NCBI RefSeq assembly: GCF_024506395.1
Contig: NZ_JANIBO010000005.1
Coordinates: 53,980 to 117,979 of the forward strand
Direction: 5' to 3'
Origin: Cetobacterium sp. NK01
Lineage (GTDB): Bacteria; Fusobacteriota; Fusobacteriia; Fusobacteriales; Fusobacteriaceae
Length of the DNA stretch: 64,000 nucleotides
Shown here one piece after another: positions 54,412 through 62,779 of this stretch. The notes below the pieces were generated by a model. It was not told the DNA's origin and made no database searches. It worked only from the letters and a program-made list of their open reading frames with translations. The position numbers were made by a program, and so were the translations under genes. Numbering within the stretch: position 1 is the first letter of the stretch; each line of letters begins with the position of its first letter.

Positions 54412-55331
54412 GCTGAAATAACATGGCTATACTCTAAAACATCTTCGGCAATTTTATATAAATTTTTACTAAAAAAAGATATTTCTATACTTATATCACT
54501 TTTAGGAAAAACATTTTCATTGCACTTATGAACGAGAATAGGAATATTAAATGCAGAAGCTATATGCGTAATACCTGTATCAACAGATATAACTAAATCT
54601 GCCTTTTTAATAAGACTACAAAGATCTAAAAGAGAATCTTCTTTTTCTATTTTTTTAATTTCAGCCCATTTAATTTTAGAAAGATTTTTTAAAATAGTTT
54701 TTTCATCTTCTAAAGAAATGCTCCTAGAAGAAGTTGATGCTAAACCATTATATAAAATTAATGGTTTTTTTTTCATATAATAGGAATATTTATTATTTTT
54801 ATTAAGAAAAATATCATAGATTCCTCCAGGGTCTTTTATTCCAAAAATTTTTAAAACTTCAACTCCATTTTCTCTCATATGATCTTGACGGTTAAAAATT
54901 CTATTGATAATATTAAGAGTTTTTCCATGCTTTCTTTCTATACCTATTATTTTTTTAGCTTTTAATAATTTCATAAGTATAATTTCTCTTAAATATATAC
55001 TTCCAACTAATTCGATATAATAGTCAAATTTATTTCTATATTTTAAACCAGTTTTAATATTTCTAAAAATATCAAAAGATTTTTTACGATAGCTATTATC
55101 AACAATAACTTCTTTTATATATGGATTATTTTCTGCAAGTTCTTTTGTAACAAGACTACCAAGAATAGATACTTCATATCCATTTAAAGCTAATCCTTTT
55201 ATTAATGGAGTTTTAAATAAATAATTTCCTATTTTTTGACAATCATTTATTAAAACTTTTTTTCCTTTTATTTTAAGATTTCTTTTTTTATCTAAAAATA
55301 ATTTTCCAAAAATATATCCTAATTTCTTCAA
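54408..55331 (-). CDS. Glycosyltransferase family 9 (heptosyltransferase-like)
   Basis: ADP-heptose:LPS transferase-type enzyme, about 307 aa, acting at the inner face of the cytoplasmic membrane in lipooligosaccharide core assembly. The N-terminal Rossmann half has VLINDCQKIGNYLFKTPLIKGL near residue 26, the C-terminal half the GT9 signature SLIKKADLVISVDTGITHIASAFNIPILV near 235-265. TTG 55331 is the better start (GGAG 9 bases upstream); ATG 55340 lies inside the GGAGATGG ribosome site. It stands alone, away from other LPS genes, so its acceptor is unknown. Confidence 0.82.
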   Translation of the reverse strand: MKKLGYIFGKLFLDKKRNLKIKGKKVLINDCQKIGNYLFKTPLIKGLALNGYEVSILGSLVTKELAENNPYIKEVIVDNSYRKKSFDIFRNIKTGLKYRNKFDYYIELVGSIYLREIILMKLLKAKKIIGIERKHGKTLNIINRIFNRQDHMRENGVEVLKIFGIKDPGGIYDIFLNKNNKYSYYMKKKPLILYNGLASTSSRSISLEDEKTILKNLSKIKWAEIKKIEKEDSLLDLCSLIKKADLVISVDTGITHIASAFNIPILVHKCNENVFPKSDISIEISFFSKNLYKIAEDVLEYSHVISA

Positions 55332-55466
55332 TATTACCATCTCCTTTTATATAGAGTTATTATCCTATATAAAAGTAAAAAAATGGTAAAAGTTAGAGAA
55401 AAAAATATTTTGTAAAGTCTGAGATTAAAGTTATAATTAAAAAATACTATTTTTTTATTAATAAAG

Positions 55467-55895
55467 TTAAAGATTTTTTTCTGTATTGTTTTCAATATTT
55501 TCTTTTATATACTTTTTTCTAAGAGTTTCCAATACATTATAAAAATTATCTAAAATTAAATCCCAACAACATTTATTTTTTTGACTATTATAATTATTTT
55601 TTAAAAAAATAATTATTGAATTTTCTCGATTATTTAAAGAAGATGTATTTATTTTAGATAATCTTTCTAAAACAGTGTTGTCATAAAGGAAAAAAAGATT
55701 ATCATCATTAGAAATATTTTGTAAAATTTTTCTTACGTCATCAGTATAATAATCATAAATTAAATCTTCAACAGATTTAGGAAAAGACTCATTGTTATAA
55801 GTAGCTTCAGTATCTTGATCTAAATCCTCAAAATTAACATTCCAATTTTTAAAAACATAATTTATATGTTTTGTAATAAATTCTTCTTCAAACAT
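55467..55895 (-). CDS. Hypothetical acidic protein (142 aa)
   Basis: Not recognised. AAAGGAG lies before the ATG. The product is rich in Asn, Asp and Glu and predicted mainly helical (EEEFITKHINYVFKNWNVNFEDLDQDTEATYNNE, cited only as the N-terminal third), with an IFLKNNYNSQKNKCCWDLILDNFYNVLETLRKKY segment holding a Cys pair. No signal or membrane segment. Single gene; no informative neighbours. Confidence 0.5.
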   Translation of the reverse strand: MFEEEFITKHINYVFKNWNVNFEDLDQDTEATYNNESFPKSVEDLIYDYYTDDVRKILQNISNDDNLFFLYDNTVLERLSKINTSSLNNRENSIIIFLKNNYNSQKNKCCWDLILDNFYNVLETLRKKYIKENIENNTEKNL

Positions 55896-56236
55896 TTAGA
55901 ATCACTCCTTTAGTTTTAGTGACAATTAAAGAAAATTATTTTCTAATTCTTCTTTAAATGTTCAATATTTATTGCATGAAATTATTTACTATATCTATAC
56001 AATTTTTTTTGTTTCTTCCTTTCTCTTTAAATATCATAGTCATTTATACATTCTCTTTTTTTAATTTTTTATAAAATTAATTATAATAAAAATAAATTAA
56101 TAAAAATATTTATAAAATTCATTATAAGAATAATTTTTTTAAAAATCATTTATTTTATATATTTACATTAGTTGGAAAAATTTGATATTATTAATGTATA
56201 CAAAAATTGAATTTTTTATATTTAATGGAGGTAGAA
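55896..56236. other. AT-rich intergenic region
   Basis: 340 bp without ORF, terminator or repeat that I could support. Probably promoters of the two flanking divergent genes. Confidence 0.4.
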
Positions 56237-56377
56237 TTGAACCATAAAGAAAGAGAAGAGAAGCTAAAAGAAAAATTAAAAGGTTATACAATGGATGAAT
56301 TATTGGATTTAGTTATACTTGGATTAAAGCAAGAGTCAATAGAAAAAAGAATGGAAGAGCAAGATAAAGCTTGCTAA
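56237..56377 (+). CDS. Small helical protein (46 aa)
   Basis: Not recognised. TTG start 6 bases after GGAGG. The peptide NHKEREEKLKEKLKGYTMDELLDLVILGLKQE... is strongly helical and charged, ending KAC. A long terminator hairpin follows within 20 bp, which supports a real short transcript. Confidence 0.5.
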   Translation: MNHKEREEKLKEKLKGYTMDELLDLVILGLKQESIEKRMEEQDKAC

Positions 56378-56392
56378 AATATATAAATATAT

Positions 56393-56436
56393 AGTAGAGC
56401 TTAGATATAAACTAGATATCTAAGCTCTATTTTTAA
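56393..56436 (+). terminator. Terminator
   Basis: AGAGCTTAGATAT / ATATCTAAGCTCT 13-bp hairpin followed by ATTTTT. Confidence 0.8.
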
Positions 56437-56505
56437 TATGAATATTGACAATTAAAGTTAAATTAATGTATTATTTAGATAATTATATTTTAGGGAGGAA
56501 TATTA

Positions 56506-56877
56506 ATGAAGTTTGTTTTTAATCATTTTAATATTAATGTTTTAAATCTTGAAAAAAGTATAGAGTTTTATAAAGAAGCTCTAGGATTGAAAGAGGTAAG
56601 AAGAAAAGAAGCTGAAGATGGTAGTTATATATTAGTTTATATGGGGGATAATGAAACAAATTTTACTATTGAATTAACATGGTTAAGAGATAGGGAAGAA
56701 GCGTATGATTTGGGAGATGAGGAGTTTCACCTAGCTTTTGTAACAGATGACTATGAGGCTGCTCATAAAAAACATGGAGAAATGGGATGTATTTGTTATG
56801 AGAATACAAGTATGGGAATTTATTTTATAAATGATCCAGATGGATATTGGTTAGAAGTTATTCCGCCTAGAAAATAG
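56506..56877 (+). CDS. gloA: Glyoxalase I (lactoylglutathione lyase family)
   Basis: VOC-fold metalloenzyme of 123 aa that isomerises the hemithioacetal of methylglyoxal. Expected metal ligands are His in NHFNINVLNLEKSIEFYKEAL (residue 6), Glu in NFTIELTW near 61, His in EEFHLAFV near 79 and Glu in GYWLEVIPP near 118. The FYKEALGLKEVRRKE segment is typical of bacterial nickel-type GloA. GGGAGG lies before the ATG and a terminator follows, so it is a single gene. Thiol cofactor in Fusobacteria may differ from glutathione. Confidence 0.85.
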   Translation: MKFVFNHFNINVLNLEKSIEFYKEALGLKEVRRKEAEDGSYILVYMGDNETNFTIELTWLRDREEAYDLGDEEFHLAFVTDDYEAAHKKHGEMGCICYENTSMGIYFINDPDGYWLEVIPPRK

Positions 56878-56880
56878 ATA

Positions 56881-56908
56881 AAAAGGAGATGGTATTCTCC
56901 TTTTTTAT
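56881..56908 (+). terminator. Terminator of gloA
   Basis: AAAAGGAGA / TCTCCTTTTT hairpin. Confidence 0.7.
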
Positions 56909-56944
56909 TTATTAAAAAATTTGAATTATTAGGGAGATGATTGA

Positions 56945-57673
56945 GTGAAAGATTTAAAAGTATATTATATTTATCATAGTGGATTTTTATTAGAAACTAA
57001 AAATTATTTAATAGTATTTGATTATTTTAAAAATTCAAAAAAATCACAAGAAAATATACTATTTTTAGAAGAGAAAATATATAATACTGAAAAGAAAGTA
57101 CTTGTATTTTCATCTCATAGTCATTATGATCATTTTAATAAAGATATTTTTTCTTGGAAAAATAAAAAAGAGGATATTGAGTATATTTTAAGCGATGATA
57201 TTATTTTTAATGAAAAACCAAAAAAATATCATTTGATTAAAGAAAAAGAAAAATTAGAAATAGAAACAATAAAAGTAGAAGCCTATGGATCTACTGATTT
57301 AGGAGTTTCTTTTTTAGTAGAAATTGATAATACTAAGATATTTCATGCAGGAGATTTGAATTGGTGGTATTGGAAAGATGACACTGAGGATGAAGAGAGA
57401 TATATGAAAGAACTTTATCAAAATATAATTTTAAATATTTCAGTGAATAAAAATATAGATATTGCCTTTTTCCCAGTTGATCCTAGGTTAGAAGAATTTT
57501 GTTATTTAGGAGGAGAATATTTTGCTGAAAAACTTAGACCTAAAATAATGGTTCCTATGCATTTTGACGACGCTTTTTATATAACTAAAGAATTTAAGAA
57601 ACGAATTTTAAAATTTGGAGTTAAGGGAATCGAAATAGAAAATGAAAATTCTTTATTGAGAATAAATATATAA
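56945..57673 (+). CDS. Metallo-beta-lactamase-fold hydrolase
   Basis: Cytosolic MBL-fold protein, 242 aa, of the UlaG-like branch. The metal motif HSHYDHF (HxHxDH) is near residue 58, followed by the Asp of FHAGDLNWWYW near 137 and the final His of MVPMHFDDAF near 205. GTG start at 56945 with GGGAG upstream. Substrate cannot be told; related proteins open lactone or phosphodiester rings. It is a single gene, 67 bp after gloA and behind its terminator. Confidence 0.8.
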   Translation: MKDLKVYYIYHSGFLLETKNYLIVFDYFKNSKKSQENILFLEEKIYNTEKKVLVFSSHSHYDHFNKDIFSWKNKKEDIEYILSDDIIFNEKPKKYHLIKEKEKLEIETIKVEAYGSTDLGVSFLVEIDNTKIFHAGDLNWWYWKDDTEDEERYMKELYQNIILNISVNKNIDIAFFPVDPRLEEFCYLGGEYFAEKLRPKIMVPMHFDDAFYITKEFKKRILKFGVKGIEIENENSLLRINI

Positions 57674-57764
57674 AGCTGGGAAATCATACTTTGTTCTTAA
57701 AAAAAGCAATATCGATCATTAATAAAACGAAATAAAAGTGTAATGCTTCGTATAAAAAACACAT

Positions 57765-57793
57765 TTGACATACTAGTTCGGATATGGTATTAT
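57765..57793 (+). promoter_or_regulatory. Strong promoter without downstream ORF (candidate sRNA promoter)
   Basis: TTGACA (57765-57770), 17-bp spacer, TATTAT (57788-57793). It is the best consensus promoter in the region and faces about 115 nt of non-coding sequence closed by a strong terminator. Confidence 0.65.
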
Positions 57794-57799
57794 TAATTT

Positions 57800-57914
57800 A
57801 AACCGATGATTAAGTAAATTTAATACCCCCCAAAAAATTTATTTAAATCTTTTTATTTTAACACTCCCCCGTGTTATAAAAAACTTCCTTTTCCCCAGAA
57901 GGAAGTTTTTTTAT
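57800..57914 (+). ncRNA. Candidate small RNA with C-rich motifs
   Basis: Predicted transcript of about 115 nt from the promoter at 57765 to the terminator at 57881-57914. It has no ORF with a ribosome site. Three C-rich stretches are exposed: CCCCCC (57826-57831) in a single-stranded AT-rich part, UCCCCC in the loop of AACAC/GUGUU (57860-57875) and UUCCCC in the terminator loop. Such motifs can pair with GGGAGG-type ribosome sites, which are common in this window. Confidence 0.55.
57881..57914 (+). terminator. Terminator of candidate sRNA
   Basis: AAACTTCCTT / AAGGAAGTTT perfect 10-bp stem and a T-tract. Confidence 0.85.
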
Positions 57915-57953
57915 TTTTTAGTAGTTTATTTATATAAATTAAGGAGGTATTCT

Positions 57954-58070
57954 ATGAAAAATTTAAAGATAATTTTAGTACTTGGATTCTTACTTTTAGG
58001 GATTACATCATGCTCTTCTTTAGAAATGGAAACTGCAGGAGCATCAAAAAATTTAAATCAAAAATATTAA
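57954..58070 (+). CDS. Small lipoprotein (38 aa)
   Basis: AAGGAGG lies 6 bases before ATG 57954. Residues 1-19 are a lipoprotein signal peptide (MKNLKIILVLGFLLLGITS) followed by Cys 20 and an 18-residue tail (SSLEMETAGASKNLNQKY). Tiny lipoproteins like this are often missed by gene finders. It lies just after the candidate sRNA and 75 bp before the M42 peptidase gene. Function unknown. Confidence 0.6.
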   Translation: MKNLKIILVLGFLLLGITSCSSLEMETAGASKNLNQKY

Positions 58071-58144
58071 TTTAGTAAAAAAAAGTTAAAGTATGATAAA
58101 ATAGTTAAAAGTTTTTAAAGAATGTTTTAATTTTGGGAGGGGAA

Positions 58145-59206
58145 ATGAATAAAATTAAATTATTAGAAAATTTATCAAATTTACATGGAGCACCAGGCCA
58201 TGAATATGAGGTTACTGCTTTTATTAAAAATAACATGAAAAATTTTAATTGTGAAGGCGACTCTATAAATAATCTTTATATAAAAAATAATAAAGAAAAT
58301 AATTATCCAATAGTAGCTTTAGATAGCCATAGCGATGAGGTTGGATTTATGGTTGAAGGTATTAAAGCTAATGGAACTATAACTTTCTTACCTCTAGGAG
58401 GATGGCATATTACAAATATTCCTGCTCATTCAGTTATTATAAAAAATTTTAAAAATGAGTATATAAAAGGAGTAGTATCATCTAAGCCACCTCATTTTAT
58501 GACAGTAGAAGAAAAGCAAAGATTACCTAAAATAGAAGAATTAGTTATAGATATTGGAACTAGTTCGTATGAAGAAACAACAGAGTTATATGGCATAGAA
58601 GTAGGAAATCCTATAACTCCGGATGTAGTATTTTCTTATGATCAAAAAATAGATGTAGTTAGAGGAAAGGCTTTTGATAATAGACTAGGTTGCGCTATTG
58701 TAATGGAGATTTTAAAAGAATTAAATTATAACGAATTAAGAGTTAATCCAATAGGAGTTATAAGTTCTCAAGAAGAAGTTGGGTTAAGAGGTGCTCAAGT
58801 TGCTGCAAATAAAATAAAGCCAGATTTTGCTATTATTTTTGAGGGATCACCAGCAGATGACACTTTTAAAGATAATTTTTCATCAAAAGGAGCTTTGGGA
58901 AAAGGCATACAATTAAGAGTTTTAGATGCAGGAATGGTTTCAAATCCAAAAGTTCAAACATTTGTAAAAAATATAGCTAAGAAAAATAATATACCTTTTC
59001 AAGTTATAGCAAGAAGTGGCGGAAGTACAAATGGTGCTAAATATCATATAGCTGATAAAAGTATTCCAACAGTTGTAATTGGAATTCCTACAAGATATAT
59101 TCATACACATTATACATATGCATCTGTGAGAGATTATAAAGATGCAATAATTTTAGGTAAAAAATTACTTGAAGAGTTAACAGAAGAAATAATTAAAAAT
59201 TTTTAA
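58145..59206 (+). CDS. M42-family aminopeptidase (glutamyl aminopeptidase/FrvX-like)
   Basis: Dinuclear-metal cytosolic aminopeptidase, 353 aa, that forms large tetrahedral complexes and trims peptides. Key residues are ALDSHSDEVGFMVEGI near 58 (metal His and Asp), KAFDNRLGCAIVMEIL near 174, SSQEEVGLRGAQVA near 204 (catalytic Glu pair) and PTVVIGIPTRYIHT near 312 (last His). The start is ATG 58145, 3 bases after GGGAGGGG; an in-frame TTG at 58133 overlaps that site. It ends in a strong terminator. Confidence 0.9.
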   Translation: MNKIKLLENLSNLHGAPGHEYEVTAFIKNNMKNFNCEGDSINNLYIKNNKENNYPIVALDSHSDEVGFMVEGIKANGTITFLPLGGWHITNIPAHSVIIKNFKNEYIKGVVSSKPPHFMTVEEKQRLPKIEELVIDIGTSSYEETTELYGIEVGNPITPDVVFSYDQKIDVVRGKAFDNRLGCAIVMEILKELNYNELRVNPIGVISSQEEVGLRGAQVAANKIKPDFAIIFEGSPADDTFKDNFSSKGALGKGIQLRVLDAGMVSNPKVQTFVKNIAKKNNIPFQVIARSGGSTNGAKYHIADKSIPTVVIGIPTRYIHTHYTYASVRDYKDAIILGKKLLEELTEEIIKNF

Positions 59207-59208
59207 AT

Positions 59209-59248
59209 AAAAAAATAGGTGGTCTAAATTATCCACCTATTTTTTTAT
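59209..59248. terminator. Bidirectional terminator
   Basis: AAAAAATAGGTGG / CCACCTATTTTTTT hairpin between convergent genes. Confidence 0.8.
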
Positions 59249-59710
59249 TTAATCAATAATTTTTAAACCTAATTCTCTAGCGATAATTATAGCAGCAGCT
59301 TCAGCAACCTCTCCAGTAAAAGAAACGCACTGATTTTTATGTTCCTTTGCTCCCATATCCATTCCATGAGTTAAAATTTTACAACATAAAACTTTATGAT
59401 TTTTTTTAAATTCTTCTTGAAGTTCATAAGTAAGTTCAAGATTTTTATTAACTTTAGTATCTCCACCCTTAGTTCTTCCAAAAAAATAACTAATAACCAT
59501 TACTCCTCCACTAACTGCTCCACAAACACATTTTGATTTTCCAATTCCAACAGGAAAACCAGAAGCTGCAGCGATTAAAGCCTCAGGCATTTCAGGAGCA
59601 ATGTTATTTCTAATAGAATTAACTATTGCTTCTGAGCAGAAAAAATCACCTAATCTATAAGATTCTTCAGCATCAAATTTAATTTTTTTAATACTTATTT
59701 CTTTATTCAT
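59249..59710 (-). CDS. C_GCAxxG_C_C family redox protein
   Basis: Small protein of 153 aa with the family cysteine pattern: FFCSEAIVNSI near residue 23, KCVCGAVSGGVMVI near 58, KVLCCKIL near 105 and NQCVSFTGEVAEAAA near 125. The family is thought to handle redox or metal chemistry and is often found near dehydrogenases or transporters; a specific role is not established. AAGGAGAG precedes the ATG. It lies downstream of gltS on the same strand but behind a terminator. Confidence 0.82.
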   Translation of the reverse strand: MNKEISIKKIKFDAEESYRLGDFFCSEAIVNSIRNNIAPEMPEALIAAASGFPVGIGKSKCVCGAVSGGVMVISYFFGRTKGGDTKVNKNLELTYELQEEFKKNHKVLCCKILTHGMDMGAKEHKNQCVSFTGEVAEAAAIIIARELGLKIID

Positions 59711-59794
59711 ATATTCTCTCCTTTTTTAATGGACTTATTTTTATTTTAACATTTTATTTATAAAAAACAAAGATTTAAATTTCAAAGAAATATA

Positions 59795-59858
59795 AAATAA
59801 AAGACTGACTCAAAAACAAAAATTTTTTATAAAATTTTTAGCTTTAGACTCAGTCTTA
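59795..59858 (-). terminator. Terminator of gltS
   Basis: AAGACTGA / TCAGTCTT stem with a long AT-rich loop; T-rich on the minus strand after it. Confidence 0.55.
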
Positions 59859-59870
59859 TTAATTATCTTA

Positions 59871-61070
59871 TTATCCAAATATATTCATAAAAACGGTTAT
59901 AATAGAAGCATTTACAAAATCTATAAATAAAGCTCCCACTAAAGGTAAAACGAAAAATGCTGTTGGAGATGGACCATTAGCAGCAGTAAAAGATTCCATA
60001 TTTGCCATAGCATTAGGAGTTGCTCCCATACCGAATCCACAATGACCAGTGGCAATAACAGCAGCATCATAATCTTTTCCCATAGCTCTAAAAGTTATGA
60101 AATAAGCATATAAAGCCATTACAAGTGTTTGAATTAGCAAAATGACAACCAATGGTACAGCAAGTGCAGCTAGTTCCCATAATCTCATTGACATTAAGGC
60201 CATTGCTAAAAAAAGTTGAAGAGCAATATTACCTATAATATTAACAGTATGAAGTGGCAGTTCACCACCTTTAGAATCAACAATATTTCTTATAAATGCA
60301 GCTATAAGCATTGGACCAATATATGTAGGTAAAACAATACCAATTTTTTTAGCTAAACTATTTATAATTCCTCCAACTCCCATAGATACAACAATTAAAA
60401 CAATAGCTTTAAAAATAGATTCCTCTGTAATATTTTCTTTTTTTATATCAATTTTTTTTGTGTTGCCTTCAGTTATAAATTCCTCTTCTTTATGTCCAAT
60501 TAAATTATATTTTATCATTAATCTTTTTCCAACGGGTCCACCTATTAGACATCCTGCAACTAATCCAAAAGTAGCAGAAGCAATAGCTACTGACATAGCT
60601 CCAGTTGCTCCAGCAGCTTCGAGAACAGGACCAAATGCTCCAGAAGTTCCATGACCACCAGTTAGAGGAATTGATCCAGCAGCAATTCCAAGTAGAGGAT
60701 TTAAATGAAAAAATTTAGCTAAATGAATTCCAATAAAATTTTGTATAATTACCAATCCACTAGCAGCTCCTAAAAAAATTAAAACTTGAATTCCTCCTTT
60801 TTTTAAAAGTTTAAGACTCGCCAAAAATCCAATTGTTGTAAAAAATGCAATCATTAATAGATTTTTCAATTCTCCTTCAAATGAGAATACAAAAGTTTCA
60901 GTATTTTTTCCAATTAATGTAAATATTGAGAAAATTACACCACCAATCACTGGAGCAGGAATAAAGTATTTGTCAAAAAAAAATACTTTTTTCTTAATCC
61001 ATCGACCAATAATTAACAAAATTACAGCTACTGCCAAAGTCTCACTCATATTAAATGTGTACTCAAACAT
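59871..61070 (-). CDS. gltS: Sodium/glutamate symporter
   Basis: Inner-membrane Na+-coupled glutamate importer, 399 aa, about ten membrane segments in two inverted halves. The pore-loop motifs are GSIPLTGGHGTSGAFGP near 137 and the mirror ATGHCGFGMGATPNAMANME near 340, which identify GltS. A soluble linker at about 190-215 separates the halves. AGGAGG lies 6 bases before the ATG. It is single, with a long upstream region containing a 27-bp palindrome. Confidence 0.93.
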   Translation of the reverse strand: MFEYTFNMSETLAVAVILLIIGRWIKKKVFFFDKYFIPAPVIGGVIFSIFTLIGKNTETFVFSFEGELKNLLMIAFFTTIGFLASLKLLKKGGIQVLIFLGAASGLVIIQNFIGIHLAKFFHLNPLLGIAAGSIPLTGGHGTSGAFGPVLEAAGATGAMSVAIASATFGLVAGCLIGGPVGKRLMIKYNLIGHKEEEFITEGNTKKIDIKKENITEESIFKAIVLIVVSMGVGGIINSLAKKIGIVLPTYIGPMLIAAFIRNIVDSKGGELPLHTVNIIGNIALQLFLAMALMSMRLWELAALAVPLVVILLIQTLVMALYAYFITFRAMGKDYDAAVIATGHCGFGMGATPNAMANMESFTAANGPSPTAFFVLPLVGALFIDFVNASIITVFMNIFG

Positions 61071-61258
61071 ATATAACCTCCTGAAAATTTGTATATAGAA
61101 CTAATTGTAAGTATAGTCCTCAGTTTTACAAAAAGACAAATATACAAAAATAATTTAGGACATAAAATATATATATGTTAGCTTTTTATATTATTTTTAT
61201 ATAACACAATTGTATTTTAGTATTATAAAAATAAACAAATTAAGGATAGATTTCTTTA

Positions 61259-61285
61259 TTAGGATATATATTATATATATCCTAA
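61259..61285. repeat. 27-bp palindrome upstream of gltS
   Basis: TTAGGATATATAT / ATATATATCCTAA arms of 13 bp around one central base. It lies about 190 bp upstream of gltS and 16 bp from the terminator of the MATE gene. Possible operator, but half of it is simple TA sequence. Confidence 0.5.
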
Positions 61286-61300
61286 TTGTATAAAAAATAA

Positions 61301-61333
61301 AAAAAGTCGCTAATATTAATTTAGCGACTTTTA
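61301..61333 (-). terminator. Terminator of MATE gene
   Basis: AAAAGTCGCTAA / TTAGCGACTTTT hairpin; followed by TTTTTATTTTTT on the minus strand. Confidence 0.85.
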
Positions 61334-61351
61334 ATATGATAATGAATAATA

Positions 61352-62680
61352 TTACTGAATAATTTTTTTATATCCATTTTTAATAAAAAATATAGATGAA
61401 ATTATAAGCATTATAAGTTCGTTTACAGGAGCTGATAACCAGATTCCCTTAGTATTAAATATTCCTGGTAAAAGAAATAATAAAATATTAATAAAAATAA
61501 GACCTCTTAAAACACTTAAAATACTAGAAATAAAAGCATCTTCAACAGCTGTAAAATACGAACTAATAATTATATTTATTCCCATTAATATATAAGTAAA
61601 ACTATAATATATAACGGCTTCTTTGGTTAAGGTAAAAAGTTCTTTATTTTCTTTTATAAAAATAGAAACAAGTTCATTAGAAAATATATTTATTAGAAAG
61701 AAAAAGAAAATACCTAAAGAAAAAACAGTAATTGTTCCTATTTTTAAAATTTTTAGAACTCTTTTATTAGATTGGGCACCATAATTAAAGCTAATAATAG
61801 GCTGTAATCCTTGAGAAAAACCAATCATAGTCATTGTAACTAAAGTAGAAATATAACTAATAACACTAAAAGCAGATATACCATCATTTCCAATTATAGC
61901 CATTATGTTTATATTGAATGCCATAATAACTACACCAGTTGCCATTTCAGTTAAAAATTCTGAAGACCCATTATATAAAATAGATCTTACTGTTTTTAAA
62001 TTAAATTTAGTGAAATTGTATTTTAATTTTTTTGCTTTAAATAGTAAAAAATATCCTAGCATTAAAGCAGTTGTCATTTGGGCTGTACCTGTAGCAATAG
62101 CTGCTCCCTTAATTCCCATATCCAGTATAACTATTAAAAAATAATCTAAAACAATATTCATAATAGCTCCACCCAATATACAAAGTAAAGAATAATTAGG
62201 GCTTCCTTCTATTCTTACGAAACTTTCAAAACCATAAGATAACATATAAAAAAGAGTAAAGAATGATAAGTAAAATAGATAAGTGCTAGCTTCTTCTAAA
62301 ATAATATCATTTGCACCTAAAATTTTAACAACTTTTTCAGGAAAAAAAATTCCAACTAAACTTAAAAGAGAACTAAATACCATAAATAATTGTAAAGATA
62401 TACTATAAGATTTTAGTGCTTTTGAATCTTCTCCAGCACCAAGCTGAATAGCTATCATAGTTGAACTTCCGACAGCAACCATTATACCAATTGCAAAAGA
62501 AAAATTAACGTATGGCATAACAATATTTACAGCAGCTAAACTTTTAGCACCAAGAAATTTTCCTATAAAAATTCCATCAACTATGGTATACAAAGAGAAG
62601 ATCCACATGGTCAGAATGGATGGAACTCCATATTTAAAAATAAGTTTAAAAAGATTATCATTTAGTAATTTTTTTTGCAT
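61352..62680 (-). CDS. MATE-family multidrug efflux transporter (MepA-like)
   Basis: Inner-membrane cation-coupled drug exporter, 442 aa, with twelve membrane segments. Family marks are the N-terminal YGVPSILTMWIFSLYTIVDGIFIGKFLG, SPNYSLLCILGGAIMNIVLDYFLIVILDMGIKGAAIATG near 165-200 and SQGLQPIISFNYGA near 287. GGAGG precedes the ATG. The promoter has a 19-bp spacer with a perfect operator dyad, divergent from a MerR gene, so it is almost surely MerR-activated on exposure to a toxic compound. Confidence 0.9.
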   Translation of the reverse strand: MQKKLLNDNLFKLIFKYGVPSILTMWIFSLYTIVDGIFIGKFLGAKSLAAVNIVMPYVNFSFAIGIMVAVGSSTMIAIQLGAGEDSKALKSYSISLQLFMVFSSLLSLVGIFFPEKVVKILGANDIILEEASTYLFYLSFFTLFYMLSYGFESFVRIEGSPNYSLLCILGGAIMNIVLDYFLIVILDMGIKGAAIATGTAQMTTALMLGYFLLFKAKKLKYNFTKFNLKTVRSILYNGSSEFLTEMATGVVIMAFNINIMAIIGNDGISAFSVISYISTLVTMTMIGFSQGLQPIISFNYGAQSNKRVLKILKIGTITVFSLGIFFFFLINIFSNELVSIFIKENKELFTLTKEAVIYYSFTYILMGINIIISSYFTAVEDAFISSILSVLRGLIFINILLFLLPGIFNTKGIWLSAPVNELIMLIISSIFFIKNGYKKIIQ

Positions 62681-62699
62681 AATAATCGCCTCCTTATAT

Positions 62700-62730
62700 A
62701 TTATAAACTCTAGAATTGTTCTAGAGTCAA
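62700..62730 (-). promoter_or_regulatory. MerR-type promoter/operator of MATE gene
   Basis: TTGACT (62725-62730), 19-bp spacer, TATAAT (62700-62705) on the minus strand. The dyad ACTCTAGAA-N3-TTCTAGAGT (62707-62727) lies between the two boxes, as in MerR-family activated promoters. Confidence 0.85.
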
Positions 62731-62779
62731 CTCTTTAATAAAATAAAAAAATAATGTATAATTAATATGAGGTGAGTTT

